Shown piece after piece: positions 1 to 7,716 of a stretch of 64,000 nucleotides of DNA (positions are counted from its first letter, which is position 1; each line of letters opens with the position of its first letter). The translations under genes were made by a program, and so were the position numbers. The stretch is from Micrococcus sp023147585. Lineage in GTDB: Bacteria; Actinomycetota; Actinomycetes; Actinomycetales; Micrococcaceae. The stretch is from the NCBI RefSeq assembly GCF_044872765.1, contig NZ_CP085253.1, forward strand, positions 1,612,001-1,676,000, given 5' to 3'. The notes below the pieces were generated by a model that did not search any database, was not told the origin of the DNA, and was given only the letters and a program-made list of their open reading frames with translations.

Positions 1-1062
1 CACGCCGTCGAGCACGGGGGCCTCGGCGCCGGGGTAGGCGAAGGTGACGTCGCGGAACTCGACCGCGCCGGCGCGGCGCGCCGGGGTCACGGGGTTCGCG
101 GGCTCGACGACGGTCGGGACCGTGTCCAGGACCTCGCCGATGCGGCGGGCGGAGATCACGGCGCGCGGGAGCATCATCATCATGAAGGTGCCCATCATGA
201 CCGCCATGAGGATCTGCAGCAGGTACTGCATGAAGGCGGTGAGGGAGCCGATCTGCACGAGGTCCTGGTCCACGCGGTGGCCGCCGAACCACAGCACGGC
301 GGCGGTGGCCAGGTGCAGGATCATCGTGATCACGGGGCCGAGCAGCACGAACAGCCGGCCGATGCGCACGGAGGTGTCCGTGAGGACGGCGTTGGCGTCG
401 CTGAACCGCTGCGCCTCGTGGCGCTCGCGCACGAAGGCGCGGACCACGCGGATGCCCATGACCTGCTCGCGCATGACGCCGTTGACGTCGTCGATGTTGT
501 CCTGCATGCGCTGGAAGAGTGGCATGAGGCGGCTGACGATCCACGCCACGATGACGAGCAGCACGGGCACGGAGACCCACACGAGCCAGGAGAGCCCGGC
601 GTCCTCGCGGATGGCCATGACGATGCCGCCGATGGCCATGATCGGCACCGCGACCATGAAGTTCAGGGCCATGAGCGTGAGCATCTGGACCTGGTTGACG
701 TCGTTGGTGCCGCGCGTGATCAGCGTGGCGGCGCCGAAGCGGCCCAGCTCCTCCGCGGAGAAGCCGTCCACGCGGGTGTAGATCGCGCGGCGCAGGTCCC
801 GGCCCACGCCCATCGCGGCCTTCGCCCCGAACCAGACGGCGGAGATGGCCGCGACGACCTGCACGAGCGCGACGCCGAGCATGACGAGCCCGATGCCCCA
901 GATGCGGCCGGTGTCGCCCTTCGCGATGCCCTCGTCGATGATGCGGGCGTTGAGGCTGGGCAGGTAGAGCATGGCCAGCGTGCTGACGAGCTGCAGCACG
1001 AGCACGGCGAGGATCGCCCCGAGGTACGGGCGGCCGTGGCGGCGCAGGAGGGTCCAGAGCAT
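1..1062 (-). CDS. ABC exporter, fused permease-ATPase (3' part outside window)
   Basis: This is the N-terminal 354 codons of an ABCB-type exporter half-transporter, read from the ATG at 1062. The frame gives a six-helix transmembrane domain (hydrophobic LGAILAVLVLQLV near residues 15-27 and further helices), then the start of the nucleotide-binding domain (VEFRDVTFAYPGAEAPVLDGV region at the window edge). The Walker motifs lie outside the window. Such proteins act in the cytoplasmic membrane as homo- or heterodimers exporting drugs, lipids or peptides; the substrate cannot be read here. There is no strong Shine-Dalgarno sequence upstream. A partner subunit may follow beyond position 1. Confidence 0.9.
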   Translation of the reverse strand, partial: MLWTLLRRHGRPYLGAILAVLVLQLVSTLAMLYLPSLNARIIDEGIAKGDTGRIWGIGLVMLGVALVQVVAAISAVWFGAKAAMGVGRDLRRAIYTRVDGFSAEELGRFGAATLITRGTNDVNQVQMLTLMALNFMVAVPIMAIGGIVMAIREDAGLSWLVWVSVPVLLVIVAWIVSRLMPLFQRMQDNIDDVNGVMREQVMGIRVVRAFVRERHEAQRFSDANAVLTDTSVRIGRLFVLLGPVITMILHLATAAVLWFGGHRVDQDLVQIGSLTAFMQYLLQILMAVMMGTFMMMMLPRAVISARRIGEVLDTVPTVVEPANPVTPARRAGAVEFRDVTFAYPGAEAPVLDGV

Positions 1063-1500
1063 GGGGGTCCTAGGGGTGGCTGGTGCGGGACGGATCGGGG
1101 CGGATCGGGTGGCGGCGGCGGCGCGCCTGGTGAGGCCTTGACGAAGGCGCCGCGGGCGGCGGGACGGGGCGCGTCGTCGGGCCCCGTCGATCTCCATTCT
1201 GCACCCGGCGGCGGACGGGCCAGGACGGGCCGCCGTCGTCCGTGCACCACCCCGTTCCTCGCCTCGCGCAGGCTTCGGGACTCACCTCGTCCAGGCCTCG
1301 CCGTTCACCTGCGACGACCCGCACTTGGGGACCGCGACGCACGGTCCGAAGCGGCTGAAAGGCACGGGCGAAGCGCGGGTCGGGGTCCTGCATCCCGTCG
1401 GACCGACTCCTGTTCACGGAAACGCCCCCATAGGGCTCGGTCGAGTGAAGAAGAGTCGGTGGGTCGAGATCCCCCGGCCGGGCCCTGCGAAATCTCGTCC
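1063..1500. other. Intergenic region, no gene seen
   Basis: 438 bases separate two divergent loci. All long open frames here are shadows with GC-rich composition and no recognisable domain. A TTGACG hexamer near 1137 and a GC-rich block are present, but I cannot assign a promoter pair with confidence. The stretch should hold the promoters of both flanking genes. Confidence 0.5.
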
Positions 1501-2347
1501 ATGACCGAGACCCCTCGCCACGAAGTGACCCTCCGCTTCCTCGCCGCCCCCACCGACCAGGGCCACTCCGGCACCGTCGACGCCGGCCGCGTGCTCGAGT
1601 GGGTGGACAAGGCCGCGTTCGCCGCCGCCACCGCCTGGGCGGGGACCTACTGCGTCACCGCGTACGTGGGCAACATCCACTTCCGCGAGCCCGTGACCGT
1701 CGGGCAGATGGTGGAGGTCACCGCGAGCGTCCTCTACACCGGGTCCAGCTCGATGCACATCAACACCGTCGTGCGCTCGGGCGACCCCAAGACCGGTGAG
1801 CTGAGCGAGGCGACGCGGTGCCTCGTGGTGTTCGTCGCCGTCGAGGACGGCAAGCCCGTCAAGGTGCCCGAGTTCGTGCCCCGCAGCCTGGAGCAGGAGC
1901 TGGCGCGCGAGTACGCGATCTCCCGCATCGCCGTGCGGGACGAGATCACCGCCGCCATGAAGGAGCAGGTCTACTCCGACGCCGGCACGGCCGAGCGCGT
2001 GGTCCTGCGCTTCCTCGCCGCGCCGACGGACGTGAACTGGGGCGGCAAGGTGCACGGCGGCATCGTCATGGAGTGGATCGACACCGCCGCCTACCTCTGC
2101 GCGACGCGCTGGGCCGGGCGGGACACCGTGGCGGTGTTCTCCGGCGGCGTGCGCTTCTACCGCCCGCTGCACATCGGCGACCTGGTGGAGGTGGAGGCCC
2201 GGCTGATCCACACCGGCAACAAGGGCATGCATGTGGCAGCACGTCCGCGACCTGCTCGAGATCCGCGCGAAGGCCCCCGGCAACCGCCTGCCCGACCACC
2301 TGCTGGGCGCCGGCGGGTCCGGCGCAGGGGAGGCAGGCAGCGCGTGA
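1501..2347 (+). pseudogene. Double-hotdog acyl-CoA thioesterase, broken by an internal deletion
   Basis: The ATG at 1501 opens an acyl-CoA thioesterase-like protein with two hotdog domains. The first (about residues 6-125) is complete. The second starts at about 160 (RFLAAPTDVNWGGKVHGG) and stops abruptly after NKGMHVA near base 2235. From there the open frame reads low-complexity Arg/Pro sequence to a stop at 2365. The +1 frame from 2231 instead reads WQHVRDLLEIRAKAPGNRLP and ends at 2347. By comparison with the intact paralogue at 7714-8673, which has some 50 residues between SMHVA and its final helix, the end of domain two has been deleted and the tail thrown out of frame. The protein is probably inactive or half-active. 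A sequencing error alone would not explain the missing residues. Confidence 0.75.
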
Positions 2348-2433
2348 CCGGCACAGCTGGCGCGTGACCCATGGTTTCAAGCCGCTACAGGGGTGACGTT
2401 GCGGCTCGAAAGTATGGGTCGGTGGAAGGTGAG

Positions 2434-2466
2434 GCTGTGCCCGGGCCGAGCTGGCCCGGGCACAGC
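2434..2466 (-). terminator. Strong GC hairpin, likely terminator
   Basis: A perfect 14-bp inverted repeat (GCTGTGCCCGGGCC and its complement) flanks a 5-nt loop, 12 bases past the stop of the small gene at 2479-2670. It also lies downstream of the broken thioesterase, so it can serve both converging genes. There is no T-tract. Confidence 0.6.
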
Positions 2467-2478
2467 TTCCGGTCGGCG

Positions 2479-2670
2479 TCAGCGCCGGAAGAGGCGCGCC
2501 AGGAAGCCGGGCCCCTGGCCGCCGGCGCGGGCGGCCGCACGCTCGGCGTCGGTGTGACGGCCTCCGCACCACTGGCCGGCGGGCACGGTGGCCTTCACGG
2601 AGTCGATGTGCTGGCCGCAGCCGGCCCAGGTGGTCTTGCCGCAGACGTCGCACCTCGCAGGACGGCACAT
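2479..2670 (-). CDS. Small cysteine-rich zinc-ribbon-like protein
   Basis: A 63-residue protein opening MCRPARCDVCGKTTWAGCGQ. It has a CxxC pair (Cys7/Cys10), Cys18, His21 and Cys35 that could bind one zinc, then a basic C-terminus (LARLFRR). Short proteins with the CxTCGKxTWxGCGxH pattern are common, uncharacterised genes in actinobacteria. It is read alone on the minus strand, with hairpins at 2434-2466 downstream and 2728-2760 upstream. The function is unknown. Confidence 0.75.
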   Translation of the reverse strand: MCRPARCDVCGKTTWAGCGQHIDSVKATVPAGQWCGGRHTDAERAAARAGGQGPGFLARLFRR

Positions 2671-2727
2671 GATGAGGTTCCTCTCGATCGGGGATGTCAG
2701 GGGTTCAGCAGTCGGCGAGCTGTATCC

Positions 2728-2760
2728 GGAGACCGCTATCCAGGCCGGATAACGGTCTCC
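2728..2760. terminator. Inverted repeat between CstR-type gene and zinc-ribbon gene
   Basis: Arms GGAGACCGCTATCC and GGATAACGGTCTCC pair over 14 positions with one mismatch around a 5-nt loop. It lies 44 bases past the stop of the CsoR-family gene and 58 bases before the zinc-ribbon gene. It may end the sulfide operon or act as an operator; no U-run follows. Confidence 0.45.
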
Positions 2761-2803
2761 AGGTACGACTCAGCCGGAAGGCAGGGGCCGGAGGTGGGGC
2801 CGC

Positions 2804-3082
2804 TCAGGCCAGGCTGAGGAAGAGCTTCTCGAGCTCCTCCACGGTCAGCTTCTCCTCGGACTCGGCGGCGCCCTCGGGGTCGCTCACGCAGTACTTCATG
2901 GCGGAGGAGACGATCGCGAAGCCGGCCCGGTCCAGGGCGGTGGAGACGGCGGAGAGCTGGGTGACGACGTCGCGGCAGCTCCCCTCCCCCTCGACCTCGC
3001 GGATGACGGCGTCGAGCTGCCCGCGGGCGCGCTTGAGGCGGTTGAGGATCTTGCGCTGGGTCTCGGCGTCGGCGGCGCGCAT
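2804..3082 (-). CDS. CsoR/FrmR-family repressor, CstR (persulfide-sensing) type
   Basis: A 92-residue all-helical DUF156 (CsoR/RcnR/FrmR) repressor. Copper-sensing CsoR proteins use Cys36, His61 and Cys65. Here Cys36 (GSCRD) and Cys65 (KYCVS) are present but position 61 is Ala, so the copper site is lost. Two conserved cysteines without the histidine is the signature of CstR, which senses persulfides by forming di- or trisulfide links. The context agrees: the genes upstream on the same strand encode a TauE exporter, a rhodanese and a persulfide dioxygenase. A palindrome of CstR/CsoR type (3165-3180) sits about 80 bp before its start, so it probably represses itself and the operon at 6133. Confidence 0.85.
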   Translation of the reverse strand: MRAADAETQRKILNRLKRARGQLDAVIREVEGEGSCRDVVTQLSAVSTALDRAGFAIVSSAMKYCVSDPEGAAESEEKLTVEELEKLFLSLA

Positions 3083-3164
3083 GGCGGGTCCTTTCGGGGA
3101 CGGTCAGAGGACAGGAGAACGGTGAGTCGGGGCTTGGCCAGGCCCACGCAGGTCGGCGCTCAGG

Positions 3165-3180
3165 ATACCCCCGGGGGTGT
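3165..3180. promoter_or_regulatory. CstR/CsoR-type operator 1
   Basis: The sequence ATACCCCCGGGGGTGT has the AT-flanked C-run/G-run dyad typical of CsoR-family operators. It lies between the stop of the TauE gene and the start of the repressor gene, giving the repressor its own regulated promoter. Confidence 0.7.
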
Positions 3181-3193
3181 CTCGGGCGACGTG

Positions 3194-3952
3194 TCAGGCC
3201 ACGAGGCCGGCGATCTCCGCCGCCAGCACTCCGACGCCCATCAGGAGCACGAACCAGCCGAAGCCGATCCGCAGGGCCCGGTCCGGCACCCGCTTCCCGA
3301 GCGCCACACCGATCAGCGCGCCGAGGACCGCCATGCCCGTCAGGGCCAGCAGGAGCCCCCAGTCCAGGCTCACGCCGGGCAGCTTGCCGGCGAACCCGGC
3401 GAGGGTCTGCGCCGCGATCACCATGAGCGAGGTCCCGACGGCGGCGCTCATCGGCAGCCCCGCCAGCAGCACCAGCGCGGGGACGATGAGGAAGCCGCCC
3501 CCGGCGCCCACGAGGCCGGTGATCAGCCCGACCCCCAGCCCCGTGGCCAGCAGCCGGCCCACCCGGACCTTCCTCTCACCCTCGGGCTCCCCGCCGCCGC
3601 GCCGGCCCCGGATCATGCCCCGCGCGGTCAGGAGCATCATCACCGCGAAGCCGATCGTGAGGACCGGCCCCGGCAGGAGCGAGCCCAGCGTGCCGCCCAG
3701 CACCGCGCCGACCATGCCACCGGCCGCAAAGAGGCCGCCCGTGCGCCATCGCACGGTGCCCCGACGGGCGTGCAGGCCCACGGAGACGAGCGAGGCGATG
3801 CCCACCGCGAAGAGCGAGCTCGCGATCGCCGCGTGCGGCTCCAGCCCGGCCACATACGTCAGCAGCGGCACCATGAGGATGGATCCGCCCCCGCCGAGCA
3901 TGCCCACGAGCATGCCCACGACGAGCGCCAGGGCGATCGCGAGCCCGGTCAT
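3194..3952 (-). CDS. TauE/SafE-family sulfite/sulfur-anion exporter
   Basis: A 252-residue membrane protein with about eight hydrophobic segments in two similar halves, each with a glycine-rich loop (MLGGGGSILMVPLL near residue 18 and VGAGGGFLIVPALVLLAG near 142). This is the hallmark of the TauE/SafE (DUF81) family, which moves sulfite, thiosulfate or related anions across the cytoplasmic membrane. The start is 3 bp past the stop of the rhodanese gene, so the two are translated together. In this operon the likely job is to expel sulfite or thiosulfate made by the persulfide dioxygenase and rhodaneses. Direction and substrate are inferred from context. Confidence 0.85.
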   Translation of the reverse strand: MTGLAIALALVVGMLVGMLGGGGSILMVPLLTYVAGLEPHAAIASSLFAVGIASLVSVGLHARRGTVRWRTGGLFAAGGMVGAVLGGTLGSLLPGPVLTIGFAVMMLLTARGMIRGRRGGGEPEGERKVRVGRLLATGLGVGLITGLVGAGGGFLIVPALVLLAGLPMSAAVGTSLMVIAAQTLAGFAGKLPGVSLDWGLLLALTGMAVLGALIGVALGKRVPDRALRIGFGWFVLLMGVGVLAAEIAGLVA

Positions 3953-3955
3953 CGG

Positions 3956-4609
3956 TCAGGCCCGCCCGGTGACCGAGGGGACGGCGGTCCCCGGGGCGAC
4001 GGCGGCGGCACGGCCGGCACCGGAGGCGCCCGATGTCGTCGGGAGGCCGCCCAGGACGTCCGCGGCGGAGCGCTCGACGGCGGGCCGGTTCCACGGCATC
4101 TTCGACAGCACCGAGGCCATGGCGCACGTGTTGGACACCGCGGACCACGTGAGGCCCGCGCCGATGGCCGCGGGGATGAGGCCGAAGCGCCGCGAGCCGA
4201 GCTGGGACGCCACGGCGCCGGTGAGCGCGATGGTGCCGGCGGTCATGCGCACCTGGCGCTCCATGGCCCAGCCGGAGCCGCGGCGGACGACGTCGCCGCC
4301 GGCCTGGGCGTAGGCGCCGATGCCGCCGGAGAGCACGGCGGCCTCCCGGAAGCCGGCCGCGGCGAGGCGCTGCTGCGCGTCGGAGGCGCGGGCCCCCGAG
4401 GCGCAGACGAGCACGACGTGCCCGTCGAGGCGCTCGGCGACGTCGCGGGCGTGCTCCTTCAGGGTGTCCAGCGGGACGTTGTAGGAGCCGGCGATGTGCT
4501 CGGCCTCGAACTCGCCGGGGGTGCGCACGTCGAGCACGAACGCCTCGCCGGCGGCGATGCGCTGGCGCAGGGTCTCAGGGCTCACGGGAGTCAGGGTCGT
4601 GACGGTCAT
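3956..4609 (-). CDS. Rhodanese with C-terminal membrane anchor (YgaP-like)
   Basis: A 217-residue protein with a rhodanese domain (about 5-110) and a DUF2892-like pair of hydrophobic segments (about 115-165), followed by a polar tail. The catalytic loop is LVCASGARA with Cys69 as the persulfide carrier. YgaP-type proteins move sulfane sulfur at the membrane. An ATG at 4621 is also in frame, but a GGAG lies 6 bases before the ATG at 4609, so I chose the latter. It lies between the persulfide dioxygenase (48-bp gap) and the TauE exporter (3-bp gap) in one operon. Confidence 0.85.
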   Translation of the reverse strand: MTVTTLTPVSPETLRQRIAAGEAFVLDVRTPGEFEAEHIAGSYNVPLDTLKEHARDVAERLDGHVVLVCASGARASDAQQRLAAAGFREAAVLSGGIGAYAQAGGDVVRRGSGWAMERQVRMTAGTIALTGAVASQLGSRRFGLIPAAIGAGLTWSAVSNTCAMASVLSKMPWNRPAVERSAADVLGGLPTTSGASGAGRAAAVAPGTAVPSVTGRA

Positions 4610-4657
4610 GGTGGTCTCCATTCTGGGGCGTGTCAGGGATGCGTGGCGCGGGGCGGC

Positions 4658-6133
4658 TCAGCCGCGGACGCGATACTGCCAGGCGTTGTACGAGCCCTCG
4701 AGCTCGACGACGCGGAAGCCGTCACGGCGCAGCGCCTGGGCGGCGACGACGTTGCGCAGCCCCGACTGGCAGAACGTCACGAGCGTGGCGTCCTTCGGCA
4801 GCTCGTCCTCGTGGAAGGCGACCTTGCCGGCGGAGAGCTGGGCGGCCCCCGCGTCGTCACCGTCCGCGCCCGCGCTGACCGGGATGGTCCCGGCGGCGTG
4901 CTCGGAGCGGTTCCGGACGTCGAGCAGGGCGAGGCCGTCCTGGCCGGGCGCGGCGCCGGGAACCGCGGGGACGACGTCGCCGGCGGCGATCCTGCGCTCG
5001 AGCTCCTCCGCCGTGATGGTGGCCGGGGCCTCGACGTCGAAGCCCTCCAGGCTGGTGACGAAGGCGTCCGCGGCGTCCACCCCGACGCGGATCAGGTGGT
5101 CGCGGATCCGGCCGGCGTCGTCGGCGTCGTCCGCCAGCAGGATCATGGCGACGCCGGCGTTCCGCTCGGCCTCGGGGTCGAAGGCCCAGCCGCCGTGGGT
5201 GGCGGCCTTGTCCTTGGCCGGGAGGGCGATCGAGCCGGGCACGGTGCCGGCGTGGATCTGGTCGACCGGGCGCGTGTCGGCGAGGACGTCCCCGTCCGCC
5301 ACGCGGGCCGCGGCCGCCTCGCCGCTGAGCTCCGTGAGCGGGGCCAGCTCACCGAGGACGGCCGGGCCCTGCTTGTTCTGGCGCTTCATGCGGGCGAAGT
5401 AGGCGTGGGCGTCCGGCTGGCCGTCGAGCAGCTCGTCGACGAAGCCCTGCTCGTCGTCCTTCTCGACGTAGGGCGCCCACCAGGCGTAGGCGCGCTCGTA
5501 GCCCACCGTCGTCGAGGGCAGCGCGCCGAGCGCCTTGCCGCACGCGGAGCCGGCACCGTGGCCGGGGAAGACCTGCACGTGGTCCGGCAGGCTCACGAAC
5601 TTCTCCTTCAGCGAGGCGAAGAGCTGCTTCGCGCCGAGGAAGCGGGTGTCCTGGCCGCCGGCGGCCTCGTCCAGGAGGTCGGGGCGGCCGAGGTCGCCCG
5701 AGAAGACGAAGTCGCCGGTGAGGTAGTAGCCGGGGCCGTCCGCGAACGCGCCGTCCTGCACGAGGTAGCTCAGGTGCTCGGGGGTGTGCCCCGGGGTGTG
5801 CTGGGCGGTGACGGTGATGTTGCCCAGGCGGATCTCGTCGCCGTCGTGGAGGAGGTTCCCCTCGAAGCCGTAGGACCAGTCCTCGCCGCCCTCGCCGGAG
5901 AGGTGGATCTGGGCGCCGGTGCGCGCGGCCAGCTCCCGGGTGCCGGAGAGGAAGTCGGCGTGGATGTGGGTCTCGGTCACGTGCGTGATGGTCATGCCGT
6001 GGTGCGCGGCGAAGTCCAGGTAGACCTGCACGTCGCGGCGGGGGTCCACCACCATGGCCTCCTTCTTCGCCTGGCAGCCGATCACGTAGCTGGCCTGGGC
6101 CAGGTCCTCGTCGTAGATGCGCTCGAGCAGCAT
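4658..6133 (-). CDS. Persulfide dioxygenase-rhodanese fusion (CstB/ETHE1-like)
   Basis: A 491-residue fusion. Residues 1-240 are a metallo-beta-lactamase-fold persulfide dioxygenase with the metal motif THIHAD (His56, His58, Asp60) and later QHTPGHTPEH, LTGDFVF and FPGHGAGS. Two rhodanese-like domains follow (about 270-370 and 375-491). Only the last has a catalytic cysteine (FCQSGLRN, Cys455); the middle one reads LLADDADD where a cysteine loop would be, so it is probably structural. ETHE1/CstB enzymes oxidise persulfides with iron and O2 to sulfite or thiosulfate. It is the first gene of the operon, and its promoter at 6213-6242 is covered by two CstR-type operators. Confidence 0.9.
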   Translation of the reverse strand: MLLERIYDEDLAQASYVIGCQAKKEAMVVDPRRDVQVYLDFAAHHGMTITHVTETHIHADFLSGTRELAARTGAQIHLSGEGGEDWSYGFEGNLLHDGDEIRLGNITVTAQHTPGHTPEHLSYLVQDGAFADGPGYYLTGDFVFSGDLGRPDLLDEAAGGQDTRFLGAKQLFASLKEKFVSLPDHVQVFPGHGAGSACGKALGALPSTTVGYERAYAWWAPYVEKDDEQGFVDELLDGQPDAHAYFARMKRQNKQGPAVLGELAPLTELSGEAAAARVADGDVLADTRPVDQIHAGTVPGSIALPAKDKAATHGGWAFDPEAERNAGVAMILLADDADDAGRIRDHLIRVGVDAADAFVTSLEGFDVEAPATITAEELERRIAAGDVVPAVPGAAPGQDGLALLDVRNRSEHAAGTIPVSAGADGDDAGAAQLSAGKVAFHEDELPKDATLVTFCQSGLRNVVAAQALRRDGFRVVELEGSYNAWQYRVRG

Positions 6134-6182
6134 GGGGTCCTCCTGGGATCGGGGCTGGGGCGACGACGGCGGGCGACGCCGG

Positions 6183-6206
6183 CGCTATACCCCCTGGGGT
6201 ATAGCG
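6183..6206. promoter_or_regulatory. CstR/CsoR-type operator 2
   Basis: A perfect 24-bp palindrome with arms CGCTATACCCC and GGGGTATAGCG around a CT centre. It lies just downstream of the inferred -10 of the persulfide dioxygenase operon, over the expected transcription start. It has the same ATACCCC/GGGGTAT core as the sites at 3165 and 6222. Confidence 0.8.
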
Positions 6207-6212
6207 GAGGTC

Positions 6213-6242
6213 AGCGTAGAACATACCCCTGGGGGTATGCAA
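6213..6242 (-). promoter_or_regulatory. Promoter of the persulfide dioxygenase operon
   Basis: On the minus strand, TTGCAT (6242-6237) and TACGCT (6218-6213) are separated by 18 bp, a good sigma-70-type match. Operator 3 fills the spacer and operator 2 covers the start site, which fits repression by blocking RNA polymerase. Confidence 0.65.
6222..6239. promoter_or_regulatory. CstR/CsoR-type operator 3
   Basis: A perfect 18-bp palindrome, CATACCCC-TG-GGGGTATG, centred 36 bp from operator 2 and lying between the -35 and -10 hexamers of the operon promoter. Confidence 0.8.
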
Positions 6243-6441
6243 GCAGGAGGGCGCCCCACAGCGCGAGGGACTCGCAGCGGTCGAAACGGAGGGGTCGCGC
6301 AGGGGGGCGGGGGCGCCGGGCTGGGGGGGGGAAGGACTGCGACGGAGAGCCGGCGGCCGACGCCCCGGGTCGGCGCCCCGGATGCTCGGCGCCTCAGTGC
6401 CTCAGTGCCTCAGACGTTCGGCGCCCCGGAGGCCCTGCCCG
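6243..6441. repeat. Intergenic stretch with short tandem repeat
   Basis: There is no gene in this 199-bp stretch. Three tandem 8-bp units (N-GCCTCAG) run from 6390 to 6413, inside a GC-rich block where the hexamer CGGCGCC recurs. A G-run lies near 6325. This is probably the 3' region of the cardiolipin synthase-like gene; no convincing terminator hairpin was found. Confidence 0.45.
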
Positions 6442-7704
6442 TCAGAGCAGCGGGCGCAGCGGCACGAGCAGGGTCTCCACCACGCGGGCGATGCCGTGGC
6501 GGTCCTCCCAGCGCGGCGAGGTGACCACGTCGCAGTGGGCGGCGTCGGCGCGGAAGATCTCCTCCATGCGGGCGGCGAACTCGGCACCCACCACGGAGAG
6601 GTTCGTCTCGTAGTTGTAGCCCAGGGAGAGGCGGTCGATGTTGGCGGTGCCCACGGTGCCCCACTCACCGTCCACCGTGGCGGTCTTGGCGTGGATCATG
6701 CTCGCCCTGTAGAGCAGGACCGTGATGCCGGCCTCGAGCATCTCGGCGTAGAACCCGCGGGAGACCCAGTCGGCCACCACGTGGTTGGAGTCCTTGGGCA
6801 GCATGACCTGCACGTCCACCCCCCGGCGTGCGGCGTCCTTGAGCGCCTCGAGGATCTGCTGGTCCGGGATGAAGTACGGGGTGTTGATGTAGATGTGGTC
6901 CCGCGCCCGCTCGATCGCCTCGAGGTACACGCGGCGGACCGGGTAGACCAGCTGGATCGGCAGGTTGGAGGCCACGGTGACGGCCTGGTTCCAGGAGTCC
7001 GGCGTGTGCCACTCCATGCGCTCCTCGGGCGCGTGGCCTGCGTTCCACACGGTGGCGATCGAGTGGTCCAGCCCCCAGACCGCCGGCCCCACCTGGCGCA
7101 CGTGCGTGTCCCGCCAGTGGTGGGCGTAGTCGTCGCCGATGTTGTAGCCGCCCACGAACCCCACCTCGTGGTCCACCACGAGGATCTTGGAGTGGTTGAA
7201 GCCGGTGTGCCGCACGATCCCCCGCCAGTACGGGCGGGTGAAGGCCGGCATTCGGTACACCTGCACGGCGGGATGGAACTGCCGGTAGAACCGGGGGCTC
7301 ACCACGAGGTTGGCGAAGCCGTCGTAGGAGATCCACACCCGCACGCCGCGCTCGGCCGCCCGGTTGACCGCGTCCATGAACCGCTGGCCGGTCTCGTCGC
7401 CCTTCCAGATGTACGTCTCGAGCTTGACGGACTCGCGGGCGTCGTCGATCGCGGCGATCATCGCCTCGAAGAGCTCCTCGCCGGAGGTGAAGATGCTCAC
7501 GGAGGACTCCCCGGCCTCGACGTGGAACGTGCCCGGCCGCTGGGCGGGACGCTGCTTTCGTCCGCGGCGCTTGACGAGGTCGATCCCGGTGAGCGCGACC
7601 GCGGTCACGGTGGGGAGGACGACGAGGGCGGCGGCTCCGGCGGTGAGGCCGCGGACCACGAGCCGGCGGAGGGCGGGGCGTCCGAGGACGGGGATCTCGT
7701 TCAT
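6442..7704 (-). CDS. Phospholipase D-family protein, cardiolipin synthase-like
   Basis: A 420-residue protein with one N-terminal hydrophobic segment (about 20-40) and two phospholipase D HKD motifs: HSKILVVD starting at His171 and HAKTATVDG starting at His338. Two such motifs form one active site that moves phosphatidyl groups. In bacteria of this size and layout the usual role is cardiolipin synthesis from phosphatidylglycerol at the membrane. The protein is a little shorter than E. coli ClsA and has a single anchor, so ClsB/ClsC-like or other PLD activity is possible. A -10-like TAGAAT lies 6 bp before the ATG. Confidence 0.85.
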   Translation of the reverse strand: MNEIPVLGRPALRRLVVRGLTAGAAALVVLPTVTAVALTGIDLVKRRGRKQRPAQRPGTFHVEAGESSVSIFTSGEELFEAMIAAIDDARESVKLETYIWKGDETGQRFMDAVNRAAERGVRVWISYDGFANLVVSPRFYRQFHPAVQVYRMPAFTRPYWRGIVRHTGFNHSKILVVDHEVGFVGGYNIGDDYAHHWRDTHVRQVGPAVWGLDHSIATVWNAGHAPEERMEWHTPDSWNQAVTVASNLPIQLVYPVRRVYLEAIERARDHIYINTPYFIPDQQILEALKDAARRGVDVQVMLPKDSNHVVADWVSRGFYAEMLEAGITVLLYRASMIHAKTATVDGEWGTVGTANIDRLSLGYNYETNLSVVGAEFAARMEEIFRADAAHCDVVTSPRWEDRHGIARVVETLLVPLRPLL

Positions 7705-7710
7705 CCGCGC

Positions 7711-7716
7711 ATTCTA
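7711..7716 (-). promoter_or_regulatory. -10 hexamer (TAGAAT) of the cardiolipin synthase-like gene
   Basis: TAGAAT lies 6 nt before the ATG at 7704, giving a predicted leaderless mRNA. Its first three bases are also the TAG stop codon of the thioesterase gene upstream. Confidence 0.6.

Noticed and set aside
2230..2400. Insertion-sequence scar as the cause of the broken thioesterase
   Set aside because: No terminal inverted repeats, target duplication or transposase fragment are seen, and the downstream frame reads as the thioesterase's own C-terminus.
6183..6239. Terminator hairpins downstream of the cardiolipin synthase-like gene
   Set aside because: The dyads match the operator at 3165 and bracket a good promoter for the opposite operon, so operators are the better reading.
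6390..6413. Three 8-bp tandem units as a regulatory array
   Set aside because: They are short, lie at the 3' side of a gene, and match no known box; recorded only as a repeat.
3122..6613. Open frame of over 1100 codons on the plus strand across the sulfur genes
   Set aside because: Its translation is low-complexity His/Arg/Gly/Glu sequence without domains, and it is antisense to four well-supported genes. It is a GC-skew shadow.
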